The notes: generated by a model not told the origin, from the letters alone. 35,547 nt of DNA from Aequorivita viscosa (GCF_900106795.1 NZ_FNNS01000020.1:39457-75003), one strand, 5' to 3'. Numbered from the stretch's first letter, positions 1 through 8,517 are shown. Numbers and translations: made by a program.

Positions 1-2
1 AG

Positions 3-65
3 ACATATCAGCAGGAATATAATGAGTTTATTAAGAAGTTTGGGTTTGAAAGGTTAGAAGGGTGA
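3..65 (+). CDS. 3' end of a probable REP-associated (Y1, IS200-like) transposase, cut by window edge
   Basis: Only 20 codons and a TGA stop lie inside the window. The readable tail (TYQQEYNEFIKKFGFERLEG) resembles the usual C-terminus of flavobacterial REP-associated tyrosine transposases, which single-strand nick and mobilise short palindromic repeats. The catalytic part (HUH motif, Tyr) is outside the window, so the call rests on the tail and on the palindromic repeats that follow directly at 71-192, the usual arrangement for this family. It could be another protein that happens to end this way. Confidence 0.45.
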   Translation, partial: TYQQEYNEFIKKFGFERLEG

Positions 66-70
66 AGGTT

Positions 71-192
71 GGGCTAAAGCCCATTCCACTCTACTGCATT
101 CTAACCCCCCAGCTGAAGCTAGGGGTTATTCAGACCAAACTGGTGTAGATTACTTTCACCTTATGAATAACCCCGTGGTCTAGCCCGGGGTT
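71..192. repeat. REP-like palindromes next to the transposase end
   Basis: Three short palindromic units follow the transposase stop. The first is GGGCTAAAGCCC at 71-82. The second is a hairpin at 103-127, with AACCCC pairing with GGGGTT and AGCT with AGCT. The third is at 169-192, with AACCCCG pairing with CGGGGTT. Related pieces continue to about 310 (ccccacg, ggctaaagc). Palindromes of this kind beside a Y1 transposase are the known substrate arrangement of RAYT/REP systems. Confidence 0.6.
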
Positions 193-374
193 GAGTATGG
201 CGCTGATTTATTCGGCTTTAGCTCAACTCTTGAGTATACTATCTTAATCTAGAGTAATCCAGACCATAAGAGGCAGCACTACTTCAACTTATTAAAAACC
301 CCACGTTCCCGACAGTGGTATGGGCAAATTCATAAGTTAAGGCTAAAGCACTATCAGTTTACAGGTTCTTTTAG

Positions 375-410
375 GAAGCCGTCTCAGGTTTCGAGACGGC
401 TTCTTTTGTT
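375..410 (+). terminator. Rho-independent terminator
   Basis: A perfect 11-bp stem (GAAGCCGTCTC at 375-385 with GAGACGGCTTC at 393-403) has a 7-nt loop and is followed by TTTTGTTTT. The T-tract lies on the plus strand. Confidence 0.85.
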
Positions 411-558
411 TTATATGGCAATGTTATTGTTCTGTTAAATAAGGAATTGTAATGAAACTACATCTGTGTCCCATCGTCTAAACTACAGTTGCCTAAAACT
501 TCATTTTATAATTTAATTGAATTAGCCTTTAACGAATTATACCTTTTTTAGGTACAAG

Positions 559-593
559 AAAGCCTCTCAGTTTTTGCTGAAAGGCTTTTTATA
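559..593 (+). terminator. Rho-independent terminator
   Basis: The stem AAAGCCT (559-565) pairs with AGGCTTT (582-588). An inner TCAG/CTGA helix (567-570 with 577-580) caps it with a TTTTTG loop, and a T-tract then TATATAT follows. It reads rightward. No gene is visible between it and the preceding terminator. Confidence 0.8.
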
Positions 594-789
594 TATATGT
601 TATCTCAATCCTGTCGCGTTCCGGCAATATGCTGCTATCAATTCAAATTCAGGAAAATGACAGAACACAAATCAACGTTTGAGTCTGCTATGGCGGACTG
701 AATGAGATCTCAGAGGTTTTTAAAGACTATCTAAATGCCACTTGAGGGATTTAAAAATCTATGTTAGGCAATTTTAAATTGATCTAAGT

Positions 790-1803
790 TTACCATCTTA
801 TAATCACACTTCCCCACGTGAAGCCACTTCCAAAAGCAGCAAGAACAACTAAATCACCTTCTTTAATTCTACCTTGCTCCCAAGCTTCTGTAAGTGCAAT
901 TGGGATAGATGCCGCTGTCGTGTTACCGTATTTTTGGATGTTATTAAAAACCTGATCGTCTGTCAGTTTCAATTTTTGCTGAATAAATTGTGATATGCGC
1001 AAATTCGCTTGATGTGGAATTAGCATATCAATATCTTTTACATCTAGGTTGTTAGCTTCCAAACCTTCTTGAATTACTTCAGAAAAACGGACTATGGCGT
1101 GTTTAAAAACAAATTGGCCGTTCATATAAGGGTAATACGGAATGTTTTCTTGTGGATTGTCTGCTATAATCTGCGGCACCCAATATTCGGTACTTGGCCC
1201 TTGCAACGACAATTCGTTTTTGTGCTGTCCCTCGCTATGAAGATGCGTAGATAGGATTCCGCCCTTTCCAGAGTCGTTTCTAGAAACTACTGCCGCTCCT
1301 GCCCCATCGCCAAAAATCACGGAGACTCCACGGCCACGGTCAGACATATCGAGTCCGCCACTATGGTTTTCACTACCAATCACCAAAACGTTTTTATACA
1401 TTCCAGTTTTTATAAATTGGTCGGCCACCGAGATTGCATATACAAATCCGCTACACTGATTGCGGACATCTAAAGCTGGAATGGTTCGCATTCCCATCAT
1501 TTCCTGCACTTCTACCCCTCCCCCTGGAAAATACATATCTGGGCTAAGTGTTGCAAAAACAATCATATCTATAGCATCTGGAGCTAGTTTTGCACGATCT
1601 AAAGCGATTGTTGCGGCTTTTACCCCCATTACCGAAGTAGAGTTACCATCACCTTTCTTTATGTGCCGTCTTTCCTTAATCCCAGTTCGCTCTTGAATCC
1701 AGGCATCATTGGTATCCATTAATTTCGCCAAGTCATCATTCGTGACCACATTTTCAGGAACATAATATCCTAATCCCGTTATTTTTGAACTATACATATA
1801 CAT
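790..1803 (-). CDS. Beta-ketoacyl-ACP synthase III family protein (FabH-like)
   Basis: A 337-residue thiolase-fold condensing enzyme. FabH enzymes join acyl-CoA to malonyl-ACP to start type II fatty acid synthesis in the cytoplasm. The complete triad is visible: Cys117 in NQCSGF, His264 in PHQAN and Asn294 in YGNTTAAS. The family motif RTGIKERR is near residue 40 and the glycine-rich GDGAGA near 166. Length is close to the usual 310-335. The start could be the first or third residue (MYMYSS); the second ATG would remove two residues. It stands alone, divergent from the S9 peptidase gene. Flavobacteria usually carry several FabH paralogues, and I cannot tell whether this is the housekeeping enzyme or one serving a special lipid or pigment pathway, so I give no symbol. 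Confidence 0.92.
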   Translation of the reverse strand: MYMYSSKITGLGYYVPENVVTNDDLAKLMDTNDAWIQERTGIKERRHIKKGDGNSTSVMGVKAATIALDRAKLAPDAIDMIVFATLSPDMYFPGGGVEVQEMMGMRTIPALDVRNQCSGFVYAISVADQFIKTGMYKNVLVIGSENHSGGLDMSDRGRGVSVIFGDGAGAAVVSRNDSGKGGILSTHLHSEGQHKNELSLQGPSTEYWVPQIIADNPQENIPYYPYMNGQFVFKHAIVRFSEVIQEGLEANNLDVKDIDMLIPHQANLRISQFIQQKLKLTDDQVFNNIQKYGNTTAASIPIALTEAWEQGRIKEGDLVVLAAFGSGFTWGSVIIRW

Positions 1804-1968
1804 CGTTTTTAAAGAATGGGGAAAGATACATATATACTGCTTTTCACGGAAATAAATTGAAGTTTATGTATTCGGAGACTACAATCGAAACTTGAAACCG
1901 TCAATTTATCAATATGAAACAACACCATCACGGAATTACAGTCTATTAGCAAAAACGCATTACAATCA

Positions 1969-1976
1969 TAAATTTG
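1969..1976 (+). promoter_or_regulatory. Probable -7 promoter box (TAnnTTTG) of the S9 peptidase gene
   Basis: TAAATTTG matches the Bacteroidota -7 consensus exactly. It would put the transcript start near 1983 and leave about 24 nt before the ATG at 2007. No clear TTG stands at the -33 position. The box overlaps the alternative upstream ATG at 1974, which argues against that start. Confidence 0.55.
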
Positions 1977-2006
1977 AATATCTTTAGGCCTTTAAAATTT
2001 TTTACT

Positions 2007-4433
2007 ATGAAAAACACTATTGCATTTATTGCATTTCTCCTCCTTTCAAGCAACTTTATTGCTCAGGAAAAGCTGACGTATCAAAAACCTCCTAAAGAAA
2101 TCTTAGAACTTGTAGATGCGCCATTAGCGCCTTCGGTTTGGATTGATAGTAATGGTGAAAACGTCGTGCTTTTATATCGCGATGCTTATAAATCTATTGC
2201 CGAGCTCACTGAAACCGAACTTCGACTGGGCGGGCTTCGTATAAACCCAAAAACCAATATTGGTAGCAGAACCCGCTATTACAATAATATTAAGGTTAAA
2301 AAATCTACTGAAAAGGATGCTCGCCAAGTAGTTGGACTTCCAGAAAACGCGAGGATTTCCAATTTTTCAATTTCACCAAATCAAAAAATGATTGCGTTTT
2401 TAAACACTTCGGAAGATGGTGTTCAATTGTGGCTGGCTGATGTTGAAAATGCAACTGCAAGAAAGCTAAGCTCCTTGAAATTAAACGCCAATATGGGAAA
2501 TCCCATCAATTGGTTTAAAGAAAGTAATGCACTGTTAGTAAACGTAATACCAAGTGACAGAAAGGAGTTGATAAACACTTCTGAAGCAGTACCAGAAGGA
2601 CCTACCATTTCGGTTAGTGATGGTGAAAAAGCGCAAAACAGAACGTATCAGGATTTATTAAGCAGTCCGAATGATGAATACAACTTTGAGCAATTAGCGC
2701 GTTCAACCGTTAAAAAAATCACCTTAACTGGCGAGGTTTCCGACTTTCTTCCTACGGCTATGTATGACGACATCGAGTTTTCGCCAGAGGGAAGTTATGT
2801 AATGGTAAATACAATTAAAAAACCATTCTCATATATAGTTCCTTATTACAGGTTTCCATTCGAAACAAATATTTACGACACCAACGGAAACTTAGTTCAA
2901 AAAGTAAACGACGTGCCTTTAAACGAAGTACAGCCAAAAGGTTTTATGGCTACTCGTGAAGGAAAAAGAAGAATGAATTGGCGTTCGGACAAACCTGCTA
3001 CATTATATTGGGCAGAAGCATTGGACAAAGGAGATCCTGAAGTAAAGGTAGATCACCGAGATGCTGTTTATGAACTTGCAGCTCCTTTTAAAGCTAAAGA
3101 AAGATTACTTCTTAAAACCATAAATCGTTATTCGGGTATTATCTGGGGGAACGACAACATCGCAATCGCTTCAGATTATTGGTGGAATGACCGAAATACG
3201 AAAAGTTATATTTTCAATCCTTCTAATAATTCAGAAGCGCCAAAGATTATTTTTGACAGAAGCTATCAAGACCGATACAGCGATCCAGGAAATTTTGTTA
3301 CCACTCGAAATGATTATAACGAACGCGTATTGGAAATCAACAGAAATACGGCGTACCTAATGGGAGACGGTTTTTCTGAAAAAGGACAATTCCCTTTTAT
3401 TGATGAGTTTAATTTAAAAACACATAAAACAAAACGTGTTTATGAATCTGCTTATACCGATAAACTTGAGAACCTAAACTCGGCTATCGATATGAAAAAG
3501 GGGAAGATTTTAGTTCGAATCGAGTCGCAGAATGAATACCCTAATTATTACTTCAGAAACATTAAAAAGAAGAATGATTTAACACCAGTTACTTCATTTG
3601 AAAACCCGTTTAAGAGTATTCAAAATGTTCATAAGGAAGTTATCTACTACAAACGTGATGACGGATTAGAGCTTGAAGGCACATTGTATTTACCTATTGG
3701 ATACGACGTGAACAGTAAAGAAAAAATGCCGATGATTCTTTGGGCATATCCACGTGAATATAAGGACAAGAGCAGTGCAGCACAGAGCACTACAAACCCG
3801 AACGAATTTATATACCCATATTACGGTTCGCCAATTTACTGGGTAACGCAAGGTTATGTGGTTTTAGACGATGCGGCATTCCCTATTGTGGGTGAAGGCG
3901 ACGAGCAACCAAACGATACTTTCGTAACTCAATTGGTTGGAAACGCAAAAGCAGCGATTGATGCGGTTGAGGAAATGGGATATATTGACAGAAACCGAGT
4001 TGGCGTTGGCGGACACTCATACGGTGCTTTTATGACTGCAAACCTACTAAGTCATTCGAATCTTTTTGCTGCGGGAATTGCAAGAAGTGGTGCGTATAAC
4101 AGAACGCTTACTCCTTTCGGTTTTCAAAGTGAAGAAAGAAGCTACTGGGATTCACCTGAAACATATAATACAATGTCGCCATTTATGAATGCAGACAAAA
4201 TGAAAACGCCATTGTTATTAATTCACGGGGAAGCAGATAATAACTCTGGAACCTACCCATTGCAAAGTGAGCGTTATTTCAACGCCTTAAAAGGATTAGG
4301 AGCAACATCCCGTCTGGTTATGCTTCCAAAGGAAAGCCACGGATATAGCGCCAAAGAAAGCGTGCTTCACGTTTTATGGGAACAACACGAATGGCTTGAA
4401 AAGTATGTGAAAAATAAAGAAGATAACGAATAA
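2007..4433 (+). CDS. Secreted S9 family serine peptidase, glutamyl endopeptidase (S9D) type
   Basis: An 808-residue prolyl-oligopeptidase-family enzyme with a signal peptide (MKNTIAFIAFLLLSSNFIAQ), a beta-propeller-like N-terminal part to about residue 540, and a C-terminal alpha/beta hydrolase domain. The catalytic triad is Ser671 (GGHSYGAF), Asp744 (HGEADNN) and His778 (ESHGYS). The stretch from the Ser motif to the C-terminus (IARSGAYNRTLTPFGF, LLIHGEADNN, VLHVLWE) closely resembles plant chloroplast glutamyl endopeptidase as I remember it, which suggests cleavage after Glu in peptides. The start at 2007 is preferred over 1974 because it begins a clean signal peptide and 1974 lies inside the promoter box. 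The protein is probably periplasmic. It is monocistronic, ending before a long hairpin at 4502-4599. Confidence 0.9.
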   Translation: MKNTIAFIAFLLLSSNFIAQEKLTYQKPPKEILELVDAPLAPSVWIDSNGENVVLLYRDAYKSIAELTETELRLGGLRINPKTNIGSRTRYYNNIKVKKSTEKDARQVVGLPENARISNFSISPNQKMIAFLNTSEDGVQLWLADVENATARKLSSLKLNANMGNPINWFKESNALLVNVIPSDRKELINTSEAVPEGPTISVSDGEKAQNRTYQDLLSSPNDEYNFEQLARSTVKKITLTGEVSDFLPTAMYDDIEFSPEGSYVMVNTIKKPFSYIVPYYRFPFETNIYDTNGNLVQKVNDVPLNEVQPKGFMATREGKRRMNWRSDKPATLYWAEALDKGDPEVKVDHRDAVYELAAPFKAKERLLLKTINRYSGIIWGNDNIAIASDYWWNDRNTKSYIFNPSNNSEAPKIIFDRSYQDRYSDPGNFVTTRNDYNERVLEINRNTAYLMGDGFSEKGQFPFIDEFNLKTHKTKRVYESAYTDKLENLNSAIDMKKGKILVRIESQNEYPNYYFRNIKKKNDLTPVTSFENPFKSIQNVHKEVIYYKRDDGLELEGTLYLPIGYDVNSKEKMPMILWAYPREYKDKSSAAQSTTNPNEFIYPYYGSPIYWVTQGYVVLDDAAFPIVGEGDEQPNDTFVTQLVGNAKAAIDAVEEMGYIDRNRVGVGGHSYGAFMTANLLSHSNLFAAGIARSGAYNRTLTPFGFQSEERSYWDSPETYNTMSPFMNADKMKTPLLLIHGEADNNSGTYPLQSERYFNALKGLGATSRLVMLPKESHGYSAKESVLHVLWEQHEWLEKYVKNKEDNE

Positions 4434-4501
4434 GGCCAATAGCCAAGCGCTTATTACTTACTCAATTAAAATAGATAATAATTAGCTTCATTGCTAGTTT
4501 G

Positions 4502-4599
4502 CCACGTTCTATAACGGAAGTCCTAAAGTAAACATAGATTTTTAAAGTGAGTTAAAGCTTTAAAACTATCAGGACACCTTATAGAACGTGGTTTTTTTA
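4502..4599 (+). terminator. Long-armed hairpin with T-tract; terminator or small structured RNA
   Basis: CCACGTTCTATAA (4502-4514) is perfectly inverted at 4579-4591 (13 bp). A nested GTCCT/AGGAC pair (4520-4524 with 4571-4575) and a central TTAAAGCTTTAA palindrome lie inside. The right arm runs into TTTTTTTAT. This would terminate the S9 peptidase transcript, but the roughly 64-bp structured interior is much larger than a normal terminator loop. Confidence 0.65.
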
Positions 4600-4806
4600 T
4601 GGGTGTTTGGTAGATCGTTTGGAGCTGCTTCCCTCCTTTTGACTGAATATTATCAATTAGGAATATTCATAAATGGTTAAGAGCAATATATTATTTGTTG
4701 GTTTATCTAGGATTCGCAGAAGACACGGACGCCGCCACGTGGGAACCTTTGTTATAGGCGGTAAAGATGAATTGTAAATAGGTTGGAATGGGATTTGGAT
4801 TGGGGA

Positions 4807-4901
4807 AACCTAACAGGTATTTTCCTTGGTTTCAAAAGAATTGTGAGCCCTTTTACCTTTTTATCTCGTGAGATGAAGGCGTGGAATAGACCTGTTAGGT
4901 T
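4807..4901. repeat. 12-bp inverted repeat enclosing 71 bp
   Basis: AACCTAACAGGT at 4807-4818 is perfectly inverted at 4890-4901. The interior contains an ATCTCGTGAGAT hairpin. It lies just beyond the stop of the minus-strand cassette at 4915 and could be its terminator region, although no T-tract follows on that strand. The rest of 4600-4914 holds no gene that I can see. Confidence 0.55.
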
Positions 4902-4914
4902 AGGTTTGGTTTAG

Positions 4915-5127
4915 TTATTTAGGTTTTCTTTTTTTCTTGAACTTTCCTAGTTTTGGTTTTAGGAAGAGGTTTAGGAAACAAGACAATACGAAGCTGATTA
5001 CGGCACCAATGGAGGCTAAAAGAGCGGTAATTAAAATATCTTCGACTCTTATTAGGCTTAGAGATGAGAGAAAGGTACCACTAACGGTACCCATCCATAT
5101 TGAGTTGTAATTAGTTTCCATCATCAT
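4915..5127 (-). CDS. Small membrane protein with basic tail, last gene of DUF5675 cassette
   Basis: A 70-residue protein of unknown function. One hydrophobic stretch (about residues 30-56, ITALLASIGAVISFVLSCF) is followed by a strongly basic C-terminus rich in Lys. That suggests a single-pass protein with the tail in the cytoplasm. Three consecutive Met codons make the start uncertain by two residues. It overlaps the preceding gene by 17 bp, so the two are probably translationally coupled. Size, membrane span and charged tail are holin-like, but there is no specific motif. Confidence 0.6.
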   Translation of the reverse strand: MMMETNYNSIWMGTVSGTFLSSLSLIRVEDILITALLASIGAVISFVLSCFLNLFLKPKLGKFKKKRKPK

Positions 5128-5356
5128 TCACTTTACTTGCTTGCTCCTCATTGTCATCATCTACTGCGGCTTGGCTTACAGCCGTTACTACCGTGCCAGC
5201 AACGACTACATAAGTAGCAATTGAGATTAGCCAGGCAGGAATACTTACGGGGGCTGCTAGAATTGTTCCTCCTGCTGTTGCTAGGCCTACGCCAAGTGTT
5301 CGTAATATCCTAAAGAATTTAGGTGTCGGTTTTTTGTATCTGTCTAAGATATTCAT
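5111..5356 (-). CDS. Small hydrophobic (holin-like) membrane protein
   Basis: An 81-residue protein of unknown function. A basic N-terminus (RYKKPTPKFF) is followed by two hydrophobic segments (about 23-43 and 45-65, rich in Gly, Ala, Val) and an acidic C-terminus (DDDNEE). It overlaps the DUF5675 gene by 38 bp and the following small membrane gene by 17 bp, the tight packing of a co-translated cassette. Holins share this size, two membrane spans and charged ends, but that is only a resemblance. Confidence 0.65.
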   Translation of the reverse strand: MNILDRYKKPTPKFFRILRTLGVGLATAGGTILAAPVSIPAWLISIATYVVVAGTVVTAVSQAAVDDDNEEQASKVNDDGN

Positions 5357-5756
5357 ATCGATTTGAATTTATGTTTATTGTTATTTTCTCATTTCTATCT
5401 CTTGCTTGATAAATGACGGATAGTAATTTTTCTAAGGCGAATCTTGAATAAATGCCTGTTCCTATTCCCGTTAAGTGCATCACAGGAGCGATACAGCCTT
5501 CTAACTCTTCTAGCGCATTGTTGGCCGGATGAAATAGGATTGTACTTCTTTTATAAACATCCAATACCTCCAAGTGTCTTTTAAACTTTTGAGAGTATCT
5601 GGGTTTGAGTTCATACTTGCCTTCCGGAATACAGGAAACACCTTTTTGGTTTTCCTTCCACGGAAGCTCAATGGTGAAACAGACGAAGTGTCCGTTTAAA
5701 GTGAGGGTACCATTAGTACCCCCACTCTTATACACCCTTGTTAGCGTGAGTTCCAT
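5319..5756 (-). CDS. DUF5675 family protein
   Basis: A 145-residue protein with the family pattern: an N-terminal L-T-R strand, FTIELPW near 27-33, IPEGKYEL near 43-50, ILFHPANN near 73-80 and ELEGCIAPV near 84-92. Conserved polar residues His76, Asn80 and Cys88 are arranged like the His/Cys pair of L,D-transpeptidase-type enzymes, so a peptidoglycan or envelope role is possible; this is inference, since no function is established for the family. The gene begins 2 bp after the conserved 251-aa gene and overlaps the next small membrane gene by 38 bp. DUF5675 proteins occur in phage and bacterial genomes. Confidence 0.8.
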   Translation of the reverse strand: MELTLTRVYKSGGTNGTLTLNGHFVCFTIELPWKENQKGVSCIPEGKYELKPRYSQKFKRHLEVLDVYKRSTILFHPANNALEELEGCIAPVMHLTGIGTGIYSRFALEKLLSVIYQARDRNEKITININSNRYEYLRQIQKTDT

Positions 5757-5758
5757 TC

Positions 5759-6514
5759 TTAAATGTCATCGACTTTTACGACATTTAGGGCGTTAAAGGC
5801 CCCATTTTTTAAGGAATAGTACTCACCATTTACTTCCTGTTGAAATTCGATTCCCAATACAATCACTACTGGATTGGGCGAATTAGGGGTCAGCGAAGCT
5901 GTTAAGTTTGTAGCTGCTACAGTAGTATTGTCATACGGCAATACTCCCATTTCCATTTCATCGTAAACAAATTCTTTGTTTTCGAAGTCTAACTCGGCTG
6001 AGCCCAATGCAATTTTGTAATGGGTTGTTCCAGCGGGTGCGGTAATTTGCGCAGTAGCACTAAATTCATTAAAAGAAATAGAAGCCTCTCCTGCTACCCG
6101 ATCGAAACCGCAAGTATACAGACCGAAAAAAGTGGTGTCTAACTTGCCATTTAGGTTGAAGTCAAAATGTTCCAGCAACTTTAAATTGCCATCATCCAAT
6201 GTACGTTGCCCTCTTGCATTTACGGGGTCGGTTTTAATAATGGCCAAAAGTTGGCTTGTTAGTCTACTCACCACACGACGATCTTTTGCATTTTGCATTA
6301 GGGAACGTATGGAGTTTCGAAGGAGTTTACCACCCCGACCGGCGCGGCCGAATTCGGAGTTGTTTTCTCGAGTTCTCGCGAATGCGGGACTGTGGAGAAT
6401 CTTGTTGCGGTCTATACCGCCTTTTGCCCGAGCAAGATGCCCGTCTTCAGTTTTGTAAAAAGAAACATCATCGATGGTCCCTTTTAATTTGATAATACCA
6501 GCTTGTTTTGCCAT
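5759..6514 (-). CDS. Conserved Bacteroidota hypothetical protein, first gene of DUF5675 cassette
   Basis: A 251-residue protein of unknown function. The N-terminal part (about 1-115) starts MAKQAGIIKLKGTIDDVSFY and contains HLARAKGG, TRENNSEFGRAG and KLLRNSI. This block recurs, in my experience, in many Bacteroidota proteins found next to DUF5675 genes. The C-terminal half is beta-rich (ASISFNEFSATAQI, KIALGSAELDF) and may be an Ig-like domain. I chose the ATG at 6514 over one 19 codons upstream because the conserved block begins there. It is soluble with no signal peptide. The order conserved protein, DUF5675, small TM, small TM suggests one operon. Confidence 0.75.
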   Translation of the reverse strand: MAKQAGIIKLKGTIDDVSFYKTEDGHLARAKGGIDRNKILHSPAFARTRENNSEFGRAGRGGKLLRNSIRSLMQNAKDRRVVSRLTSQLLAIIKTDPVNARGQRTLDDGNLKLLEHFDFNLNGKLDTTFFGLYTCGFDRVAGEASISFNEFSATAQITAPAGTTHYKIALGSAELDFENKEFVYDEMEMGVLPYDNTTVAATNLTASLTPNSPNPVVIVLGIEFQQEVNGEYYSLKNGAFNALNVVKVDDI

Positions 6515-6663
6515 GATATAATTATTTAAAGTTAGCTGCAAAGATGCGGCGGTAGAAAGGGCGTTGTTCACAAGTTGGGTACGAATTGGGGGGTTGGGGT
6601 TTCGGGTTTCTAGTTCAGGTGTTGGATGCTGAGTGATGGATGGAGATGGGTGCTAAGGGTTCT

Positions 6664-6710
6664 TAGAACAGAGAACAGAGAATAGAGAATAGAGAATAGA
6701 GAATAGAGAG
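6664..6710. repeat. 7-bp tandem repeat (AGAGAAT)n
   Basis: About six consecutive units of AGAGAAC/AGAGAAT run with period 7 and are perfect in the last four. A short-sequence VNTR like this can vary in copy number by slippage. It lies about 150 bp upstream of the DUF5675 cassette start on that cassette's promoter side. Confidence 0.8.
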
Positions 6711-7221
6711 GTAATACTTTTGTTAAGTGAAGGTGGTGTAGTTAAAATTTGGGGTTGGGCTTCGGTACTAACTTCGGTTTTGCGCTGCACACTCAAATTC
6801 ACTCAGCCACCTTTATATAATTGTTTTAATTTGATTTATTACTGGGGGATGGAGAATGCTGAGGACGGCTGGAGGAAAACGAAATCGAAAACGGCAACGA
6901 AGATGAAGATGTGGGTTTGTAGGCTTTTCAACTGGCGTTTAGGAGAAGGGTGTTAATTGGAGTGGTTTACCGTGGAGTTTTCCCTTTGCTCCCTTCGACT
7001 GCGTTAAGGATATGCCACTCGGGGGAAGGGAAATAGTTAAATTTAATTATAATTAGACTCGGATTGGATGTGCTGTTTTTAGAGGGGGGTTTGAGGGAGG
7101 CTATCGTATTTTTTCTTCCATTTATTGCCCAAGTTGGGGGAATATGTGGGTGGTATTTTAAGAGAATGGAAATCTTGGTAGAAATGACCGAAATGGGATT
7201 GAAAATGTATGTTATTTTTTA

Positions 7222-7264
7222 ATGGCTTTTAATGGCTTATCTATGGCTTATCTATGGCTTATCC
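7222..7264. repeat. 11-bp tandem repeat (ATGGCTTATCT)
   Basis: Three tandem copies of ATGGCTTATCT (7232-7264, last with one change) are preceded by a 10-bp related unit (ATGGCTTTTA). Non-coding. Confidence 0.8.
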
Positions 7265-7545
7265 GTGGAGCATCTATTTCTTTCAATATTTATTGGGAAA
7301 AAATGGAGATGTAAGACAGAAAGACTTAGGACTTAAGACTTTTGTTATGTGAAAAACTGGGGATTTCAAATTTAGGGGTTGGCCTTCGTTACGTTTTGAG
7401 AGCTATATGATATTAGAGCTTTCATTAAATAAACGTTGGAGCTTTCAAAACACTCAGGCACCGAAGATTAGTAAGGTGATTAATATCTCTTTAATGTTGG
7501 TTATTCATTGTTATTTGTTATTAGGGATTTGGGGTTGGATTTTTG

Positions 7546-8376
7546 TTAGTCGTCTGCTTGTATTATTTTGTTTATGAGGCTTTTTTTTAGGGTGTCGAGG
7601 AGTTTTGTAGGTTTTCTTTTTCTGGTTCTTATTTCGAGGAAAGACCGGTAAATGTTTTCGATTTTTGTGGAGAAAATACCTTCGATATTTTTGGCTACCT
7701 CATTTATACCCGCTTGACCGTTGTTTACTAGTCCGGAGGAATGTAGGGCGTACACTAGTTCTACGAGGTCTGTTTTGGTGCCTGTCCATTTGAGGTTTGA
7801 AGTTGTTATATTATTGTCTAATGACTTTCTTTTTTTCGGGGATAGCTTTTTCTTTAGGTAGTTTATGGTAAGGGTGTTACCTAAAATTTTCGCTAATACC
7901 ATGTCTTTTGAACTTGAAAAGTTTGGATCTATGATAGATGTAATGGAGGTGCAACAATATGATGTTATGTTTGAATTTCTCGTAAAAAACGAAGAATCCC
8001 TATGAGATAGTCCTCTAATATAATATTCATAAAATTCTCTTTGCTCGACAAAATATTTTTTAAATACAGCGATCTGTTCTACGTAAAAATTTTGCTTTGT
8101 TATGTTATTTGTCATAAGCTTAGCACGTTCAATAGCAACCGTATTCACAAAATGAATTAGAAATCCAACGATTTTAGGTTTAACTGTTTTAAAAAATTGG
8201 CATTCTTCCTCAATGTCTTTAAAGCCATTCTTTAAAACCCTTTTGCGTATCATCTCTAAGGAATCACTACATAGTGCTATTCCCTTTTCGGCTTTGCTAT
8301 ACACATTGGATGATTGGTTATCCAGTTGTTGTAATTGGATTTCCAACTGTGAAAGTACTTCGCTATAAAAATTCAT
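7546..8376 (-). CDS. RteC family protein
   Basis: A 276-residue protein. The C-terminal half carries the RteC-domain pattern: LKWTGTKTDLVELVYALHSS (about residues 196-215), then NNGQAGINEVAKNIEG and YRSFLEIRTRKRKPTK near the end. RteC was described in Bacteroides CTnDOT, where it stimulates excision after induction by tetracycline; chromosomal homologues without a conjugative element are common and their role is unknown. The N-terminal half is helical and shows no motif I recognise. It is divergent from the LytTR gene, with 141 bp between them that probably hold both promoters. No integrase or tra genes are visible in the window, so this is probably an orphan regulator. Confidence 0.85.
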   Translation of the reverse strand: MNFYSEVLSQLEIQLQQLDNQSSNVYSKAEKGIALCSDSLEMIRKRVLKNGFKDIEEECQFFKTVKPKIVGFLIHFVNTVAIERAKLMTNNITKQNFYVEQIAVFKKYFVEQREFYEYYIRGLSHRDSSFFTRNSNITSYCCTSITSIIDPNFSSSKDMVLAKILGNTLTINYLKKKLSPKKRKSLDNNITTSNLKWTGTKTDLVELVYALHSSGLVNNGQAGINEVAKNIEGIFSTKIENIYRSFLEIRTRKRKPTKLLDTLKKSLINKIIQADD

Positions 8377-8517
8377 AATATGGAAATTAATGGTTACGTG
8401 AATACAATTTATTATGATTATTAGATAGTAAATGAAGGATGAGCTCTCAATAATGACGGGTCAACCATCAAATAGAGTAATTACATTTTTTTAATATGCG
8501 TATTCTATTTATTAGCT

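Larger units (their letters stand above)
66..789. other. Non-coding region with REP units and two terminators
   Basis: I see no convincing protein gene here. It holds the REP-like units (71-192 and fragments to about 310), two strong hairpin-plus-T-tract terminators reading rightward (375-410 and 559-593), and AT-rich sequence to the stop of the ketoacyl synthase gene. The 411-558 stretch ends in a terminator and has no ORF, so it could specify a small RNA, but I see no promoter that supports this. Confidence 0.5.
6515..7545. other. Repeat-rich non-coding region
   Basis: I see no supported gene here. It contains a 7-bp tandem repeat (6664-6710), an 11-bp tandem repeat (7232-7264), and two degenerate copies of a segment beginning TTTGTTA.GTGAA and ending near GGGGTTGG.CTTCG (about 6719-6768 and 7342-7392), both followed after some distance by ACTCAG.CACC. 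Only part of the region is G-rich on the plus strand. Divergent decay of old duplicated non-coding DNA is the simplest reading. Confidence 0.5.

Noticed and set aside
1974-2006. Upstream ATG for the S9D peptidase
   Set aside because: It overlaps the probable -7 box and would put 11 residues before a clean signal peptide.
6132-6492. Plus-strand frames inside the conserved 251-aa gene
   Set aside because: Antisense shadows of a conserved protein; no domain recognised.
6720-6956. 78-codon plus-strand frame in the repeat-rich region
   Set aside because: Composition follows the degenerate G-rich repeats; no conserved motif or ribosome-binding context.
7546-8376. RteC gene as evidence of a conjugative transposon
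   Set aside because: No integrase, excisionase, mobilisation or tra genes are in the window; chromosomal RteC homologues are common.
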